DNA of 64,000 nucleotides, from positions 186,001 through 250,000 of the forward strand of contig JAEVLN010000033.1 in NCBI GenBank assembly GCA_018350325.1, read 5' to 3'. Of the stretch, positions 47,436 to 58,418 are shown one piece after another (the stretch's first letter is position 1; each line of letters begins with the position of its first letter). The stretch is from Globodera rostochiensis (taxonomy: Eukaryota > Nematoda > Chromadorea > Rhabditida > Heteroderidae). The notes under the pieces were generated by a model. It was not told the origin of the DNA and searched no databases. It saw only the letters and a list, made by a program, of their open reading frames with translations. Both the position numbers and the translations under genes were made by a program.

Positions 47436-49079
47436 ATTATTTAATTTTTATGTTTTATTGATTTCTTTAAAAATTGAGTTTAACTTGCTTTTGAAATTCA
47501 GACAATTTTTTTTATAAAATTTAAAAATTTTGTTCAGTTAATTGGTTTTAATTTGTATTTTTATTGATGTACGAATAACGAATTTAACTAATTTAATCAA
47601 AGATTTAACTCAGCACGTCTTTTTAATTAAAAAAAATTTTACCAAGGTGAAATATCTACAAATAAACAATAACAAACCCTTCATTTATTTGAATTTAACC
47701 ATTTTATAGTACCCATGTATAACCACGCCATTATTTCAATCCCGATCATCTAACGATTAATCAAAGAATTAGTGAAATTATAATTATATATTAGATAAAA
47801 ATAATTTGTAAAGAAATTATTTTACAAAGAAATAATTATGAGAAATTAAACAAAAAATTTAAAAAAATTATAATTATATAAGAATTATTAATTTACATTA
47901 GACCAATTTTAAAGGAGTATAAAGACAAAATAAAACAGTAATAAACTGCCAAATTATATTTTAAAGAATGACGCAAGTTTCGTCAAACTTATGAAGGATT
48001 TGCGAGCGAGAAGCACTTAAATGCAAAAAGAGAAACGCTGATTGGCAATTAAATTTAAATTATGAATGATTTATTAAACACTGTGAATTCATTACCAAGA
48101 TAATTAATAATCTTATAGATGTTAAATTTTTATAAAATAACCATGGAATCCAGATTTATCAAAATTCACTGTTACATTAATGTCTATTATTAGAAATATG
48201 TTTCTTTGTAAAAATGAAACTTACTAAAACAAGCCCAAAGTGGCAAGTCCATGAGATGAGGAGGTAAATCGCCGATTAAGACTAATAATTAATTGTTTGA
48301 CAGAATAAATGTTAATGCTATAAATTAATTACTTTTCCTTAACTTGAAAACAAAAAATAAATTTAAAATCAAGGTCGCTTATAAGCTATGCGGGCAATAC
48401 ATTGTAGCCAAAAAATAAATACTTTCAAAATATAACACGAAATGTAATGAACGTAATTTGTCTTATTTATTAAATAGTTATTAGCTTACGTCAGAAGTAT
48501 CTAGATTATTATTATAATTAAGCAAAATTTCATTTAATTATTTAAAACAATATTCAGGGCACTTTGTCAACTTTAAAGCTTTCAATAATTATAAAATAAT
48601 AATAGCAAGCTAACTTTTTTACTAAAGACTCAAAAAAAAATGTGTTTATAATGATAAGTAATAATGTTAAAATTACTAAAAAATTAAACACATCTAAGAC
48701 AAAATAAATACGAACAAATCTTAACGCAAACCTTTATATCTAAACCCATTATACATATCTAAACAAAATAAATACGAAAAATTATTATTTAAAACCAAAT
48801 TTATGTAAAAGTTATTCAAATTCTTGAAATATAAAATTTGTATTAAGTGGAGAAAATTGTAAATAAACTTGATAATGACAAAATATAAATATAAATATCT
48901 CTTATTTACAAATTAATATCCACAACTTCATAATTAAATCATTATTATAACTTTTATCCTATTATTTATACTGCATATATTTGATATACATTACCTTTCT
49001 GATACATAATAATTTGCAGCACTATTGTGACAGCCCCGATGGGTCTTTAGCTTACCAAATTTTTTAGGTTATTTAAACC
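47436..49079. other. A-rich intergenic DNA
   Basis: No gene or repeat partner is recognised. Confidence 0.55.
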
Positions 49080-49132
49080 GACGTTCGTTTGCATAATTAT
49101 ACCCCAAACGGCGTGCACATGGATCTTTGGGC
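49080..49132 (-). repeat. GC-rich dispersed repeat, end fragment
   Basis: ACGTTCGTTTGCATAATTAT followed by CCCCAAACGGCGTGCAC corresponds to the GAACGTTC end of the family and stops after about 50 bp. Confidence 0.8.
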
Positions 49133-49464
49133 ACTATTAATCATATATTTTTTTTGTTAAAATCTGTCTTTCATTTAATATTCAACCTTAGATTATTCGC
49201 TTTTCGAAATAAAAATGGAATAAAAGTTATGTACTAGTTAATATATTCAAATCACACAAGCGTAATTAAAAATATTAGTAAGAATAAAATATATAAAAAA
49301 TTTAGAAGCAAATAATTAGAATTCTGAACAAAATTATTCATCTTTTGTATTGAATCCAACAAATGGATTTAGAGAAGACAATATTATATAAATAAAAATC
49401 TAATATCAAATAATCCAATGAGCTTGAAGGAATATGAAACAGCAACTAATTTACTTAAAATACA
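49133..49464. other. A-rich intergenic DNA
   Basis: No recognised content. Confidence 0.5.
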
Positions 49465-49825
49465 ATTATTAAAATGCAAGTTAAACTTGAAATAATAAGC
49501 AAATAAAATTATTTAAAAAATTTGCGTGCTTTAAATAACGAATTTGGATATTGCTTATTTAGAAAATTAAACGCTAATTCAAATCTAAATAAAAGGGATT
49601 ATATGAAAATAAATATGCTTCAACAACCTTTTCATAAAAATCTTAATAAGCACCGCAATACAATAATTCACAAAAGGATTTAAAATTAAACTGACTTTCC
49701 AATTTGACGGGATCAATTTGTCCTCAATCTAACTTAAAAAACAAGTTTAAATAACTAAAAAATTAAAAGAAATATTTAAATAAAGAAACCAAAAGAAAAT
49801 AAATACATCAACAAATTTCAACATA
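49465..49825 (+). repeat. duplicated segment B, second copy
   Basis: Partner of 31685-32040. At its right edge it passes directly into segment G, whereas copy 1 is followed by the non-autonomous hAT at 32106. Confidence 0.9.
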
Positions 49826-50060
49826 GAGAGATGTTTTTCTTATAATCTATATGTATGTTTGCATAAATCTATTTAATCAATTAACTTCGAAATTCTCTAC
49901 AAAATTAGCAACTAATACTAATACCATTTTCTATTAAGGTTGATTTCAAACAAATTTTTACAAAAAATGCAATCTTTTATACAATCAATACGATATCAGG
50001 AGGTTTAACATATGTAAAGGCTCGATAAATGTATATTATTTACCAAAGAATCGACGAAAA
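49826..50060 (+). repeat. duplicated segment G, second copy
   Basis: Partner of 46936-47170, e.g. ATCAGGAGGTTTAACATATG and ATTTACCAAAGAATCG. Confidence 0.65.
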
Positions 50061-50497
50061 GAATTGACACGACTCGCCGATATGATCCAAGAAGATGACT
50101 TGTGACAATCAAAAAAAGAGATTTATTTTAGCAATAAATATATTATAATTTTGCTAAAATAATTCCCTGTATAATAAACGCATAAATCTTTTTTAACAAA
50201 TTTATCTAAATATGAAAAAATCGAGTAAACTATGAAAAAAGTAGCTGCATTATTCTCTTTAAAACCTTGGAAAATCAACGGAGTATTTGCGCAGTTGTAA
50301 AACTTCAGAAGGCAGCGTTTCAAGAGCAATAAATGAGGAAAACAATAAAGAAAACCTAAATAAATGCCATTTTCATAATAAATCCATATTTCAGCAATTT
50401 TTATGGATTTTCTAAAGAGAAACAATAAATAATTAAAACGCGTAATGAACTATAACATCGGTTTATTGTAAATTTTTTCAAATGGGTTTTAATTTTA
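50061..50497. other. A-rich intergenic DNA
   Basis: 50368-50415 (CATTTTCATAATAAATCCAT and on) repeats 33230-33290. A 100-codon minus-strand frame over 50123-50425 has no recognised domain. Confidence 0.45.
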
Positions 50498-50505
50498 CTT
50501 CAAAG
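50498..50505 (+). repeat. target-site duplication, left (CTTCAAAG)
   Basis: Exact 8-bp repeat of 51396-51403. Confidence 0.95.
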
Positions 50506-51395
50506 TAGAGACCGGACCCAAAACCAAAACCAAAAATTTTTTTTGGGTTTTTGTACAAAAAATTGGACCAAAAGTTTTTTGGTTTTGGGTTTTGGGTCAA
50601 CTTGGAGTAAAACCCAAAAAAAAACCAAAACCCAAAAAATCCCAAAAAAATGTTTTGGTTGGTTTTGGTTTTTGGGTCCATGCCCTTTTTTGTACAAAAG
50701 TTTTGGGTGTAGCCCTGGTTGAATTTACACCCCTAAAGATGGCATCATCGAGTGATTTTTAAATCTTTTTTATAAGTCTTGTTGGCTTAGTGGTTAGTCT
50801 TTTCGTCAACTCTTACGTTATGTCTCGGGTTCGAACCTCCTTCAGTGCACACTTATTTATCATTTTTCCTCTGCTCATATACGCTTCCTCCCATTAATAA
50901 ATTTTAAAATAAATTTTCGATTATTTTTTAATTCAAAAAAGTACCGTAATTTTAAAAGTTTGGTTGCAAATTCCTTAACAAATTAAGTCAAAATTCAAAA
51001 TTTCTCTGCGGCGCCTATTGGCACCGCCGACCGCCACCCCCCTAATAAAGCAGAATTCGCAAAAATAAATGGATTTCTGAAAATTCAAAAATCGGCAAAA
51101 TTATCGAAATTTTACACAATTTTCTTAGCAATAAAAAAGTTTTAGCATTAAATTCATATATTTACAATCAAAAAAAAAATCGGAAATTTAGGCATTTTGT
51201 TCTGTTTTCTAAAATTTGTTGGGTTTTGTACAATATTTTGGGTTTTTTCAACCCAAAAAATACCAAAACCAAAAAATCCCAAAAAAATGTTTTGGTTTTG
51301 GGTCAAATTGGAGCACAACCCAAAAAAAACCAAAACCCAAAAAATCCCAAAAAAATGTTTTGGTTTTGGTTTTGGGTCCAAGTTTCCGGTCTCTA
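50506..51395. mobile_element. non-autonomous hAT element, 890 bp, carrying a tRNA-derived module
   Basis: Terminal inverted repeat TAGAGACCGGA on both ends inside an 8-bp target duplication. Long subterminal tracts of GGTTTTGGG / CCCAAAACC (50515-50715 and 51225-51380) can fold back. After the left tract come AATTTACACCCCTAAAGATG and the SINE-like module 50736-51045. No transposase frame is present: the 60-75-codon frames are translations of the CCAAAA repeats. Confidence 0.95.
50736..51045 (+). repeat. tRNA-derived SINE-like module, plus-strand copy
   Basis: Box A TGGCTTAGTGG (50783-50793) and box B GGTTCGAACCT (50828-50838) have normal internal Pol III promoter spacing (45 bp start to start). 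The T-stem does not pair well, so this is not a working tRNA. The module begins GATGGCATCATCGAG and ends in a GC-rich hairpin GCGGCGCCTATTGGCACCGC with a CCCCCCTA tail. A homologue lies inverted at 53076-53432. It could be a SINE inserted in the hAT element, or cargo that moved with it. Confidence 0.75.
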
Positions 51396-51403
51396 CTTCA
51401 AAG
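51396..51403 (+). repeat. target-site duplication, right (CTTCAAAG)
   Basis: Identical to 50498-50505. Confidence 0.95.
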
Positions 51404-51520
51404 TATAAAATTATTTAAAAACTCGTAAGGTTTAATTTAACCTGAAAATAAAAAACTATGTAAACTAATTAGCTATTAAATAAATGATTGCTTGGTATAA
51501 AATATTGTGTGCTAATCCGT

Positions 51521-51565
51521 GCTCAGAACCGGCGGTTCCGGTTCCGCAACCGGAACATCACTGAT
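51521..51565 (-). mobile_element. isolated hAT-like terminus (CAGTGATGTTCCGG)
   Basis: On the minus strand CAGTGATGTTCCGG is followed by alternating CCGGAACCG blocks, typical of hAT ends. No second end was found. Confidence 0.45.
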
Positions 51566-52313
51566 TACAGTAATATGCAAATTAAAGCGCAAAACTTATT
51601 TAACTGGAAATAACTGATAATACAAAACTTTAAAAAGAGCTCTAGTTGCGTAAATAAAAAATCTATATTTTAAATAACAGATCCATTGAAATAAAAAATA
51701 AAAACAATAAAATAAAATAATATAGTATAATAACATCTGGAATAAAGAAGATTAACAATAAATTAATGCATGATAAGCGAAAAACATCTTCCGTCTCTTA
51801 ACCTCAGCCCAAGAATATTTTATTAATTGAAAATTTACAAAAATTACTTGCCAAATTAGCAAATTCTCAGCTGTAAATGATTATTAAAACAAAGGTAAGA
51901 CACCTACAAAATAAGAAATTTAATCTTAAAAATTGAAAAGAACATTTACCTTTTTGGGTGGGGATTGTTTTCGCTGCACACGCAACAGCCAATTCCAAAA
52001 ATTCGCTGAACTCAGCCCTCTTTCAAAAATATATTTGCAGCCGAAAATCAATTAAAATTTATTTCAGAAAACGTTTACATCCGCTTAAATATTACTTTTT
52101 GCAATTTAAAATTTTTATGAATTTGTCCCGGTCGGGTCTGTTTAAGCTGAAAAAATCGTGGGCCGGCTTTTTCAAAATTCTGACCTCTAAATAATCTAGT
52201 TTAATCTAGAATTTAAATTTATATTTATGGGCAAAGGGTCTCGGTGAGAATCCGATCGTCCGCACTCTAATTTAAACCAATAAATACTATTATTGCTCAT
52301 TTATCAAACACTA
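51566..52313. other. A-rich intergenic DNA
   Basis: 51955-52195 has GC-richer sequence and a 78-codon plus-strand frame (starts GIVFAAHATANSKNSLNSAL) without a recognised domain; possibly a decayed fragment. 52225-52270 has TCTCGGTGAGAATCCGATCG. Confidence 0.4.
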
Positions 52314-52934
52314 TCCGCTTATGTATGCGGGGCTACTGAAACGTGAATGCGGTGAAGGCCAATTCACAAAAACGTTATTTTAGAGATGTTATATCTAGCA
52401 TTTGGTAGCGATTGCAACAAAAAAAAAGAATTTGAACGAATATACTTTATTTATAAAGAGATTTATACGATTATTGTATGCAATTTAATTTAAAAATAAA
52501 ATATTGCAAAAGAAAATTGGTTACAATAAAATTGAAAATAAATAAATTAAGCGAAAATGAATATTGTATTTCTATTTGTGTAATATTTGAAAACATTTAT
52601 AAATTTATAATGAATTTAATATACTTTCAAACCCATAATTATAATTCTCCAATGAAATATCCATACGTAAAATTGTGAAATAAGACAAATCAATAAATAA
52701 TTTTAATAAAAATCACCAAATATGATACAAAAATATTAAAAATAAAAATTTTTAACATAGAATTTGTACTAATAAATTAATATATAAGTATATAATTCTT
52801 AAAATATAAAGGATCTTTAAAGTTATTTAATTGCATTAAAATAAAGAAAAACAAATTCAATCTAATTTTATTTTTCCTGATATCAAGAAATTAAATCATT
52901 AAAAACTAAAAGTTTAAAAATTATATATCATTGA
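52314..52934 (+). repeat. duplicated segment F, second copy
   Basis: Partner of 44308-44934; nearly identical, same orientation. After the shared end, this copy continues into sequence leading to the SINE-like module. Confidence 0.95.
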
Positions 52935-53075
52935 ATTGACTAACACGAACTGCAGAAACAGCCATTGAATATTCCCAGACAAACGCCCAATTGTCACAAT
53001 ATTATTTTTAAAAAATGGTCTCCTTGGCTCAATTTGAGCGCTGAATACATGAGCAAAAACCTGGTTTACGTAAGA

Positions 53076-53432
53076 GTAGAGGGTGTCCGGCGGCGCCGAC
53101 AGGCGTCGCCGGGGAAATTTTTACAAAAATTGGCAATCTTTGTTAAGGAAATTTAAGCAAAATTTCAATGACGTGATGAATTTATTTCAAAAATTCTTGT
53201 TTTAGCTTGCAATTTAATTTAAAAATATTTAAAAATTATTTTTATTATTCGGGGAAGAAAATTATGTGAGTAGAGGAAAAAGGATAAATAAATGTTTGTA
53301 CTCAAGCGGACCAGAACCCGACCTAAACACTTGACTTGCCGGAAGACAAACCACTAAAACACCAAGTTCTTCAAGGAGTCCAACGTAAAAAAGGATTGAA
53401 ATTGTCGCTCGATGATGCCATGCCATCATTAG
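53076..53432 (-). repeat. tRNA-derived SINE-like module, minus-strand copy
   Basis: Read on the minus strand it has the same head (GATGGCATGGCATCATCGAG, with GATGGCAT partly doubled), a box-A-like TGTTTTAGTGG, a decayed box B around GGTCGGGTTCTGG, the TTTATTTAT / CCTCTACTCA block, and a GC-rich hairpin GGCGACGCCTGTCGGCGCC ending in ACACCCTCTAC. It is more diverged in the promoter boxes than the 50.7-kb copy, so it is probably older. Confidence 0.7.
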
Positions 53433-53560
53433 GGGTGTAAATTTAGTCCCGGTTGCTCCCGGTCCCGGCGGGACCAAAAAACCGGGACCGGGACTTTCAG
53501 TTTTCAAAAAGTCCCGTCCCGAACGGGACCGGGACCTGAAAAAACCGGGAAATCCCTGAT
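53433..53560 (-). mobile_element. GTCCCGG foldback end of a third hAT-like element
   Basis: TTAGGGGTGTAAATTTAG (53430-53447) leads into repeated GGTCCCGG / CCGGGACC motifs and ends AAATCCCTGA; on the minus strand the outer end reads TCAGGGATTTCCCGG. The inner edge carries the same ACACCCCTAATGATGGCAT motif as the 12.4- and 50.5-kb elements. The opposite terminus was not found below 53076. Confidence 0.6.
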
Positions 53561-53849
53561 TTTTTAAAATTAAATTTTTTTTTTGTAGTGCATTAAAATT
53601 ATTTACAAATTATTAAGTTCCTTGGTTGTCGTTTTTGTTTGCTTTTAATGAAAAAATGCCAATCAAAATTATAAAAAATTAACAACTTAAGTTTTATTTT
53701 AAATTAAAAAATCCTTTTAATTCTTTTTATCGAATTTATCTAAAAACCTCAAATATAATACAAGTTTTTTTAAATTAAATTCAAATTTATCTAATAACTC
53801 AAATTATTAAGAACTAAAATATCGTATAAACAAGTTTTTATAATGAAAA
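53561..53849. other. A-rich intergenic DNA
   Basis: No recognised content. Confidence 0.5.
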
Positions 53850-54375
53850 AACTCTGAAAAAGACCATTAAAAATAATTAATTTTGTTGTTGAAACTTATT
53901 TTTGTTAAAAGCACAATCATTTGTTCTTTTATTTAAAGGTTTGCATCCGATTAAATGGGTCTAATTAAAACCTTTAAAAAAAAAATCGTAACTCTTAATA
54001 TTATGAAAAAAATTGTTAAACAAAATAATGAGAAAAAAATAAAATCCTTAAACCGATTATTCTTAAGAACTTATCAAATATTTATTACGGTAGTCAACGT
54101 TACGTCTATTATTGTTTAATGAAAAAGTCCAATAGTATCAAAGTTATCGACAACAGCAATAACGATGGGAGTGTAGACGAAGGCGGGAATGAAAACAACA
54201 AAGGTGATAGCGGAGATGGTGCGGGAATGAATTACATTTTAAAATAAAAATCTTAAACTCCTCACGGACCCAAATAAGTCTGTAAAAATAAATAATTCTG
54301 ATGATAAAATCAAATCATTATTTACTGAATCTTTTCGAACCTAGAAATTTTATGAACCTGTTTATTTCTTAAATT
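53850..54375 (+). repeat. dispersed element H, copy 1 (partner 63345-64000)
   Basis: Starts AAACTCTGAAAAAGAC. Its best-conserved part (54050-54215) has TTATTACGGTAGTCAACGTT and an Asn/Ser/Asp/Gly-rich frame reading VIDNSNNDGSVDEGGNENNK. That frame is closed upstream by a stop, unlike copy 2. It ends near TATGAACCTGTTTAT. A 3'-end fragment lies inverted at 3650. Confidence 0.88.
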
Positions 54376-54714
54376 ATGCAATATATAAAAACTATACACT
54401 ATAACAATCTAAATTTTATACATTATATAATAAAAAAAATGACTCCAAATATTTGAAAAATTTATTTAAATTACTACATATTAATTTTGATGAACTTATA
54501 AAATATGTAAATATTTCCAATTTTGACTCAGTATTAAGATTATTAATGAAAAATTTAATTAATAAAAGAAAACAAAAATTACAACTAAATAAATCATTCA
54601 CACCGTCAACGTTTTGAAGAGATGTTTGTTTTAATAAAATTAAATAATAAAAATTACAGAAAATTAATCATTTATAACATTGGATCAAACAATTAAGCAA
54701 TACATGAATTAACT
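54376..54714. other. A-rich intergenic DNA
   Basis: No recognised content. Confidence 0.5.
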
Positions 54715-54990
54715 TACACGGACTCTACACCGATAGCGTCGAGCAAAGTCCACCATCAGTTCTTCGAGATTAAGAATGGTCAACCGGCTCTCAGTACAAA
54801 TAGAAAAACGGCCAAGCGAGATGGAGCGTGGAATCACAATTACAAAAATTTTTAAAGACAATAAATTAATAATAATGGAAATAAGTTTAAAAACAACAAA
54901 AAATTGAATTTTTTTGATTTAACAACCTTATGGCATATCTCCAACAATACTCGCAAAGTCCGGCATGGACCGGGTCGAAGCACCTTTGAA
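54715..54990. other. GC-richer islands, unrecognised
   Basis: 54715-54840 (CGATAGCGTCGAGCAAAGTC, AAAACGGCCAAGCGAGATGG) and 54945-54990 (CAAAGTCCGGCATGGACCGG) differ from the background. No consistent frame was found. Confidence 0.35.
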
Positions 54991-57030
54991 CTTTTATAAA
55001 TTATATAATACAAAACTTATATTAAATTATTGATATTAAATCAATTTTATTTAATTATTTTAATGCAATACCTATGTTCATTTATAAAGGTGGTTATGAA
55101 AAAATAATTACAAATTTTCAATTCAGCTATTTAATTTTAACGATTACATTTTTTCCCGATGTTTTTAGTAGTTGAATTTTCATTTCTTCCGTGACTGGTT
55201 CCTTAAAGAAATTAAAGAATACACTTAGGAACGTAATACTAACTCCATAGTTTTTGTAATTTTAGTAAGTTTAATTTTTTATGGATTATAATTGCACCTT
55301 ATTTAATAGATTTAATATTCGTTTATTTAAGCTCTTTTAGAAAGTATACTTGTCTTATTGTTTTAGTGAAAGTACTAAATTTTATAGTAATTAAGATTTA
55401 AAATAAGTATAAATAGAATTTTTTGTAATTAAATTTGGGTAAAAGTAAAGTATAGTACCACCTGCTGAGGGTTTGGGTCAGTTTATATATTATTCGATTC
55501 TTCTTAACGAGAGAAATCGAATGGTATCATTTTTAGGCTGCGGCAACAACTATGAGCTGAGATAATTTTTTTAAAATACGACGCCTCATGATGAAAAAAA
55601 TATAATAAAACAAATCTTTTAAATATCCTTTTATTAGCATTTACATATATTTATTTTGTTTTTAAACTTAAAGCTTAAAAAAAGTTAAATTTCTGTTAAA
55701 AAGAAACCAAAATATGGTTACTGTTTCTAATGATGCCTTCGATTTTAAAAATAGTTTTGAAAAAATTGAATATGTATAAGTGGAAAAATTTGTTTCTAAG
55801 AAATATTGCAAGTAAGCAATCTTTATTAAATTGCAAATTCTGAAAAACAACCACGTGCGTGAAAAATTTGATTGTGTGCTGTATAAATAAATTTTACTAT
55901 AATCGGGGTTTGAAATCCATGAATTGTTTAATTACTATTTAAAAGATAAACTTATAAGATAAATACTCATTTACAATATTTCTTGATTCAATATAATAAT
56001 AAAATAATAAAAAATTTACAACTAATCAATCATTCACAACAACGTTTTGAAGAGATATTTACAATCTATGCAGACCACACTGCTGGTGTGCCTGACCCAA
56101 TTAAGAAGTAAATTTTACACCATTTAAATACTTTTTAAAAAACATAAATGGCGGAAAAAAATTTAAAATAACACATCTATTTTTTAATTAAAATTTACGA
56201 TTTAGATGTGAAAAAGGCAAACAAAAAATTAATGTGCCGCACAGCAAGATACAAAAAAATATTGATTTTATATTAAAAATATCTATATTTTATTTAGCTT
56301 TTTAACTACCAAAATTAGCACAAAATAAACAAAAAACCACGTTTGCGGTAATGTGTGCATTGGCCAAAATAAAAAAAAATAAAAAACTTATTATTCAGTA
56401 AGAAAAAGATACATATTCTTAAGAATGAATAAAATAAATAAAAAAATTTAATAAAAATATAAATAAGTTAATATCAGTTGCCATTTATCTAAAAAACTAT
56501 ATTTACTCATAAACTTCAAAAAGAAAAAAATTAAATGATTATTATTCAAAGGCAAATTAATAAATAAGATGACATTTATTTATGTTAGAAATATTATTAG
56601 TTTACTAATAAAAGACACAATATCTTTACCGAAATTGAAAATATAACAATAGCGATCCTATCTATCATCACGTTAACACGGCAATTGCTTAATTAAATAA
56701 GTTTGATCTGTTTTAATATGAATTATATATATAATAATTGATAATCAACAGAATTTTAAATTATGTTTTCGAAGAAAATCATGTGTGAATTTAAATATTA
56801 AATCTATTTATTCTTGTTAAAAAATCGATTAAAAAGTATTATTGAATACCAATAAAGTTTAATATTAATAATTATAATATAATGACAAACATACACATAC
56901 AACAATTCTGGGTCCACAGCAACAGAGAAAAAATAAATCAAAAGAGACAATATACATATTAAATTCGGCCAGTTCTACCAAAGAATGTACGGTTTTAATT
57001 AAATTTGTTTAAAATATTGGGTAGCATTCG
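54991..57030. other. A-rich intergenic DNA
   Basis: No gene or repeat boundary is recognised over about 2 kb. Confidence 0.55.
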
Positions 57031-57160
57031 AAACAAAAATGGAACTTGTTACATGGCCAAAACAACTTTCACGAACATCAACGACTAAACACCGTGAGGC
57101 AAAAGAGATCAAAACAAAAGGAAGGCCAGTTGCGCCTCTCATCCAATATATTAGAATTCT
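57031..57160. other. GC-richer island, unrecognised
   Basis: TGGCCAAAACAACTTTCACG and AGGCCAGTTGCGCCTCTC occur without a supportable frame. Confidence 0.3.
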
Positions 57161-58384
57161 GAAAATAAAAACAAATGCATAGTTAAAAAAGTAAATTTTA
57201 ATAAAAAATGCCGTTAGTTAAAAGCTCCCAAATTTCAAAGGAAAATTAACATTCAAATGATTAACTCAAAAAATAATCATTAATTTAGTGGGAATTTAAC
57301 ATTTATAAAAAATAGTTCTTTTATATATAGTCAATTAATAAGTTTAAATTTAAAATGGAAGTCAATGCCCAGCAATGTCAGGGCAAGCAAGAAGTGCACT
57401 TTTTTTATGCTTGCAAAACTCAAAATCATAGGCTGGAAGGAAAAGAAGCAATAATATTTGCACTATGTCAATGTACGACATTGTTTTTTTGAATTAGTTA
57501 ATGGAAAGTCAATATTTATAAAAAAACATATTTTTATTTATCAAACAATTAGAATTAAGCAAAAAATAGTTAATTAAAAATGCAATATAAACGAAATGCC
57601 TTTATGACATAATATCCAAACCATTTCTAAACTAAGAACAACTAGCCCTTATTTTAACACATTTTTTATTCTAATAATTAAGTCTAAAAAAAATACTTGC
57701 AAATCCAAAGTTAATTTAATATATTGCACTTAATATCGCTGATTTAATGAAAATCGAATAATTATTTTAAAAATTATAAGCTAATGTTACAACAAACCTG
57801 CTATTCCAAATCGTACTCTAAAGATGTTATATGTATAATTATAATATTCTAAAGCTAATAATTATCAACGTCTGGTACAGTCCGCGCCTTGTGTGCTAAA
57901 GAAAAAAATAAAACAAAAGCTTTTATTAAAAAACTTTATTTCAAATTATGCAGTTATAATTTATCAAATTTTATCTTTTACAAATAAAATGAATATAATA
58001 TCGCTGTTTTTAAATCTAGACCATATTTTTATACAAGAAAAATCATAATAGCAACTAATGGATTAAAGATGCGCATTGCTATTCATTTAGCGTTTTTCCA
58101 CAGCTTGCCTAAATTTAGAAAAAGTAAATTATTTAAAAGATGTTGAATGCATTAGAAGAAATAATTTTTTACATTTCATGTAAAGAATAAAAGTTGGCCG
58201 TACTAATAATCGAAAAATAAAAAAGTTCATTATTTAGTAAAAAATTCTAAACAGCTTCTTCTAACAGATACTTCTATTAGGTAATTTTTTAAAAATCTAA
58301 TTGCTATATCATTAAGGACTTTTGCTAAAATATAAAAACAAGGATACTTTCACTTCACCAAATCAATTACAAATATTAAGTGCA
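57161..58384. other. A-rich intergenic DNA
   Basis: No recognised gene. 57590-57612 (AACGAAATGCCTTTATGACA) matches 6279-6298 in the same orientation, a very short shared block. Confidence 0.5.
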
Positions 58385-58418
58385 TGATATCGTCTAGTGG
58401 TAGGCAAAACTTCGGCGC
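58385..58418 (+). other. tRNA-like 5' fragment
   Basis: GATATCGTCTAGTGGTAGG resembles the acceptor/D-arm half of eukaryotic tRNA-Glu, with a good box A. No box B (GGTTCGA) follows at the expected distance, so this is at most a tRNA fragment or SINE head. Confidence 0.3.

Noticed and set aside
50781..50855. Functional tRNA gene
   Set aside because: Boxes A and B are good, but the T-stem and acceptor stem do not pair, and a diverged homologue lies in a repeat, so it is a tRNA-derived module.
50478..51428. Pro/Lys/Phe-rich frames of 60-75 codons
   Set aside because: They lie in the CCAAAA foldback ends of the 890-bp hAT element and are open on both strands for compositional reasons.
44308..52934. 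Conserved small gene in segment F (66-codon frame at 52478-52678)
   Set aside because: The twin copy at 44.5 kb ends the frame early with a stop (TAA after TTTAATA), and the sequence is low-complexity Lys/Ile/Asn.
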